From Bacillota bacterium (GTDB lineage: Bacteria; Bacillota; Clostridia; Lachnospirales; Lachnospiraceae), in NCBI GenBank assembly GCA_017861355.1, contig JAGFXQ010000008.1, positions 1 through 25,046 of the forward strand: DNA of 25,046 nt. Reading direction: 5' to 3'. The position numbers were made by a program, and so were the translations under genes. The first letter of the stretch is position 1. Each line of letters begins with the position of its first letter. The notes beneath the pieces were generated by a model. It saw only the letters and a list, made by a program, of their open reading frames with translations, ran no database searches and was not told where the DNA came from. Positions 23,328 through 25,046 of the stretch are shown in pieces.

Positions 23328-24377
23328 ATGACAATAACTTTAGCTGATTTCTTAAAGCAGCTGACATCAAATCCGGCCTTATTAATTACGGTTGTTCTCA
23401 CACTTGGTGTTATTCTTGTGAACGGTTGGACTGATGCACCGAACGCCATCGCTACCTGTGTCTCAACAAGATCGATTAGTCCCAAGAAAGCCATCATCAT
23501 GGCAGCAATTTTTAATTTTCTTGGTGTATTTGTAATGACTATGATCAGTAAGGCTGTAGCTCAAACAATCTATAAGATGGTAGACTTCGGTGACAATCCA
23601 AAGCTTGCATTGATTGCGTTATGTGCTGCATTATTTGCAATTGTTGTATGGGCAACGGCTGCTTGGGCTTTTGGTATCCCAACCAGTGAATCTCATGCTC
23701 TCATTGCCGGCGTATCCGGTGCTGCTATTGCACTTCAAGGCGGAGCAGGTATCAATGGTCATGAATGGATGAAGGTAATTTATGGTTTATTCTTATCCTC
23801 GATTCTGGGCTTTGGTATTGGCTATATTGTTACTAAGATTATCAACTTTATTTGTAAAGACCTGGACAAGCGCAGAACCAACTGGTTTTTCGAAAAAGCT
23901 CAGGTTGCCGGTGGAGCGGCCATGGCTTTTATGCACGGTGCACAGGATGGACAGAAGTTCATGGGAGTCTTTCTACTGGGTGTATTCCTTGCGAAAGGGC
24001 AGGGTAATATTACGGAATTCACCATTCCAGTTTGGTTAATGGTTCTCTGCTCCTTTGTTATGGCATTAGGAACATCGATCGGTGGTTATAAGATTATCAA
24101 GACCGTTGGTATGGGTATGGTTAAGCTAGGTAAGCCTCAGGGCTTTGCAGCGGATGCTGCCGGAGCAATCTGTCTCTTTTTAGCTACCGCTTATGGCATT
24201 CCTGTTAGTACTACTCATACGAAGACGACCGCTATCATGGGTGTCGGTGCAGCAAAGAGAATGTCCAGTGTTAATTGGACTGTCGTTAAAGAGATGGCTT
24301 ATGCCTGGATCTTAACATTCCCCGGCTGTGGTCTGTTAGGTTTTGTGATGTCGTATCTGTTTATGAAACTATTTTAA
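23328..24377 (+). CDS. pit: Inorganic phosphate transporter, PiT family
   Basis: It imports phosphate, probably with a cation, across the cytoplasmic membrane. It has 349 residues and about nine to ten hydrophobic segments. The duplicated PiT signatures are visible: an N-terminal NGWTDAPNAIATCVSTRSI (32-50), in place of the more common GANDVANA form, and the central FMHGAQDGQKFMG (201-213). GIPTSESHALIAGVSG (116-131) and IPVSTTHTKTTAIMG near the C-terminus are the paired Ser/Thr-His motifs. A GGGAGG ribosome binding site lies 7 nt before the ATG. It is followed 23 bp later by a DUF47 gene, a standard pairing. Confidence 0.94.
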   Translation: MTITLADFLKQLTSNPALLITVVLTLGVILVNGWTDAPNAIATCVSTRSISPKKAIIMAAIFNFLGVFVMTMISKAVAQTIYKMVDFGDNPKLALIALCAALFAIVVWATAAWAFGIPTSESHALIAGVSGAAIALQGGAGINGHEWMKVIYGLFLSSILGFGIGYIVTKIINFICKDLDKRRTNWFFEKAQVAGGAAMAFMHGAQDGQKFMGVFLLGVFLAKGQGNITEFTIPVWLMVLCSFVMALGTSIGGYKIIKTVGMGMVKLGKPQGFAADAAGAICLFLATAYGIPVSTTHTKTTAIMGVGAAKRMSSVNWTVVKEMAYAWILTFPGCGLLGFVMSYLFMKLF

Positions 24378-24400
24378 AATAAGAAAGGAAGTATATTGAA

Positions 24401-25024
24401 ATGGCAAGAAAAAGTGACTATAATTATTTTGATGCATTTGCAAGTCTTTCTAAATTTTCATATGATTTAGCTATTAGTTTGAATAATACTTTAACTAATT
24501 TTGATCCGAATTATGTAACAGGTAAAGTTACCGAGGCACATGCAATTGAACACAATGCTGATATCGCAAAGCATGATATTATGAACCGTCTGGTGAAGGA
24601 ATTCCTTCCTCCGATTGAGCGTGAGGATATTACTTCCCTTACACAGGAGATCGATGATGTAACCGATTCTGTAGAAGATGTATTAATCTATATTGATATG
24701 TTCAATATTCAGACCATTCGTCCGGAGATCTTAAGATTCACCAAGTTAATCGTTGATTGCTGTAAGGCAATGGACGAAGTTCTGGAGGAATTCAAGTCAT
24801 TTAAGTCTTCTAAGAAGCTTCATGACAAGATTATCGAAATCAACCGTTTGGAGGAAGACGGTGATGCATTATATGTAGACTCTATGCGTAATCTTTATCA
24901 TACCTCCAAAGATCCGATTGAGTTAATGTGTTGGACAGAGATTTTACATCGTCTTGAAAAATGCTGCGATAACTGCGAAGATGTTGCTAATGTTATCGAG
25001 AGCATTGTAATGAAGAACTCCTAG
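24401..25024 (+). CDS. DUF47 / PhoU-like protein, partner of PiT
   Basis: A soluble, helix-rich protein of the DUF47 (PhoU-like) family, usually encoded with PiT transporters and thought to modulate phosphate uptake (known of the family; mechanism not established). It has 207 residues, normal length, almost entirely predicted helix. Acidic metal-binding-type clusters typical of PhoU-like bundles are visible: EAHAIEHNADIAKHD (about 45-59), EIDDVTDSVEDVL (83-95), INRLEEDGDALY (147-158) and LEKCCDNCEDVAN (185-197). The AAAGGAAG ribosome binding site is 9 nt before the ATG, and the gene is 23 bp from pit, so co-transcribed. The window ends 22 bp after the stop; no terminator is visible. Confidence 0.93.
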   Translation: MARKSDYNYFDAFASLSKFSYDLAISLNNTLTNFDPNYVTGKVTEAHAIEHNADIAKHDIMNRLVKEFLPPIEREDITSLTQEIDDVTDSVEDVLIYIDMFNIQTIRPEILRFTKLIVDCCKAMDEVLEEFKSFKSSKKLHDKIIEINRLEEDGDALYVDSMRNLYHTSKDPIELMCWTEILHRLEKCCDNCEDVANVIESIVMKNS

Positions 25025-25046
25025 TAGTTAATAAAATAAAGAAAAT

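Overview
The window is a stretch of low-to-moderate GC Firmicutes chromosome. It most resembles a strictly anaerobic clostridium, probably Lachnospiraceae. The evidence is the fabT-fabH-acpP-fabK-fabD-fabG-fabF-accB-fabZ-accC-accD gene order, FabK as the enoyl reductase, a type III glutamine synthetase, rubrerythrin, a DUF1015 gene beside serA/serC, and a clostridial PiT-DUF47 pair. Everything from the left edge to about 22.8 kb is transcribed leftwards (minus strand). Only the last two genes run rightwards.

Layout. (1) 1-9376, minus: a near-complete type II fatty-acid synthesis and acetyl-CoA carboxylase operon headed by a MarR/FabT-type regulator. accD is cut by the window edge. A strong promoter in front of fabT carries a perfect 21-bp palindrome over its -10 that matches the FabT operator, so feedback control by the regulator is likely. 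A 733-bp gene-free gap separates fabH from acpP. It holds a 29-bp inverted repeat, five 45-bp tandem repeats, several small hairpins and an acpP leader that can hide its own ribosome binding site. (2) 9614-11844: glnN (GSIII), with an unexplained structured element behind it and two hairpins in front. (3) 12149-16718: single genes for a DUF624/YesL membrane protein, rubrerythrin, a membrane-embedded methyl-accepting chemotaxis protein and a DUF1015 protein. (4) 16874-22759: amino-acid biosynthesis, with serC-serA (serine) behind a near-perfect consensus promoter and ilvD-ilvB (branched-chain amino acids) behind a leader with a CodY-like box and an Ile/Val-rich mini-ORF. (5) 23135-25024, plus: pit and a DUF47/PhoU-like gene, preceded by three 11-bp direct repeats that fit a Pho box.

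How the genes work together: the fab/acc operon makes malonyl-CoA (AccBCD, with AccA presumably just outside), moves it to ACP (FabD), and primes (FabH) and elongates (FabF, FabG, FabZ, FabK) acyl-ACP. FabT probably senses acyl-ACP and closes the loop. serC/serA feed serine synthesis; no phosphoserine phosphatase is present, and the adjacent DUF1015 gene is a candidate for a linked but unassigned role. The coding content is mostly conserved housekeeping. I see no phage, IS element, CRISPR, tRNA or rRNA gene. The unusual signals are in the non-coding DNA: the repeat block inside the fab operon, the acpP leader, the element behind glnN, and the ilvD leader.
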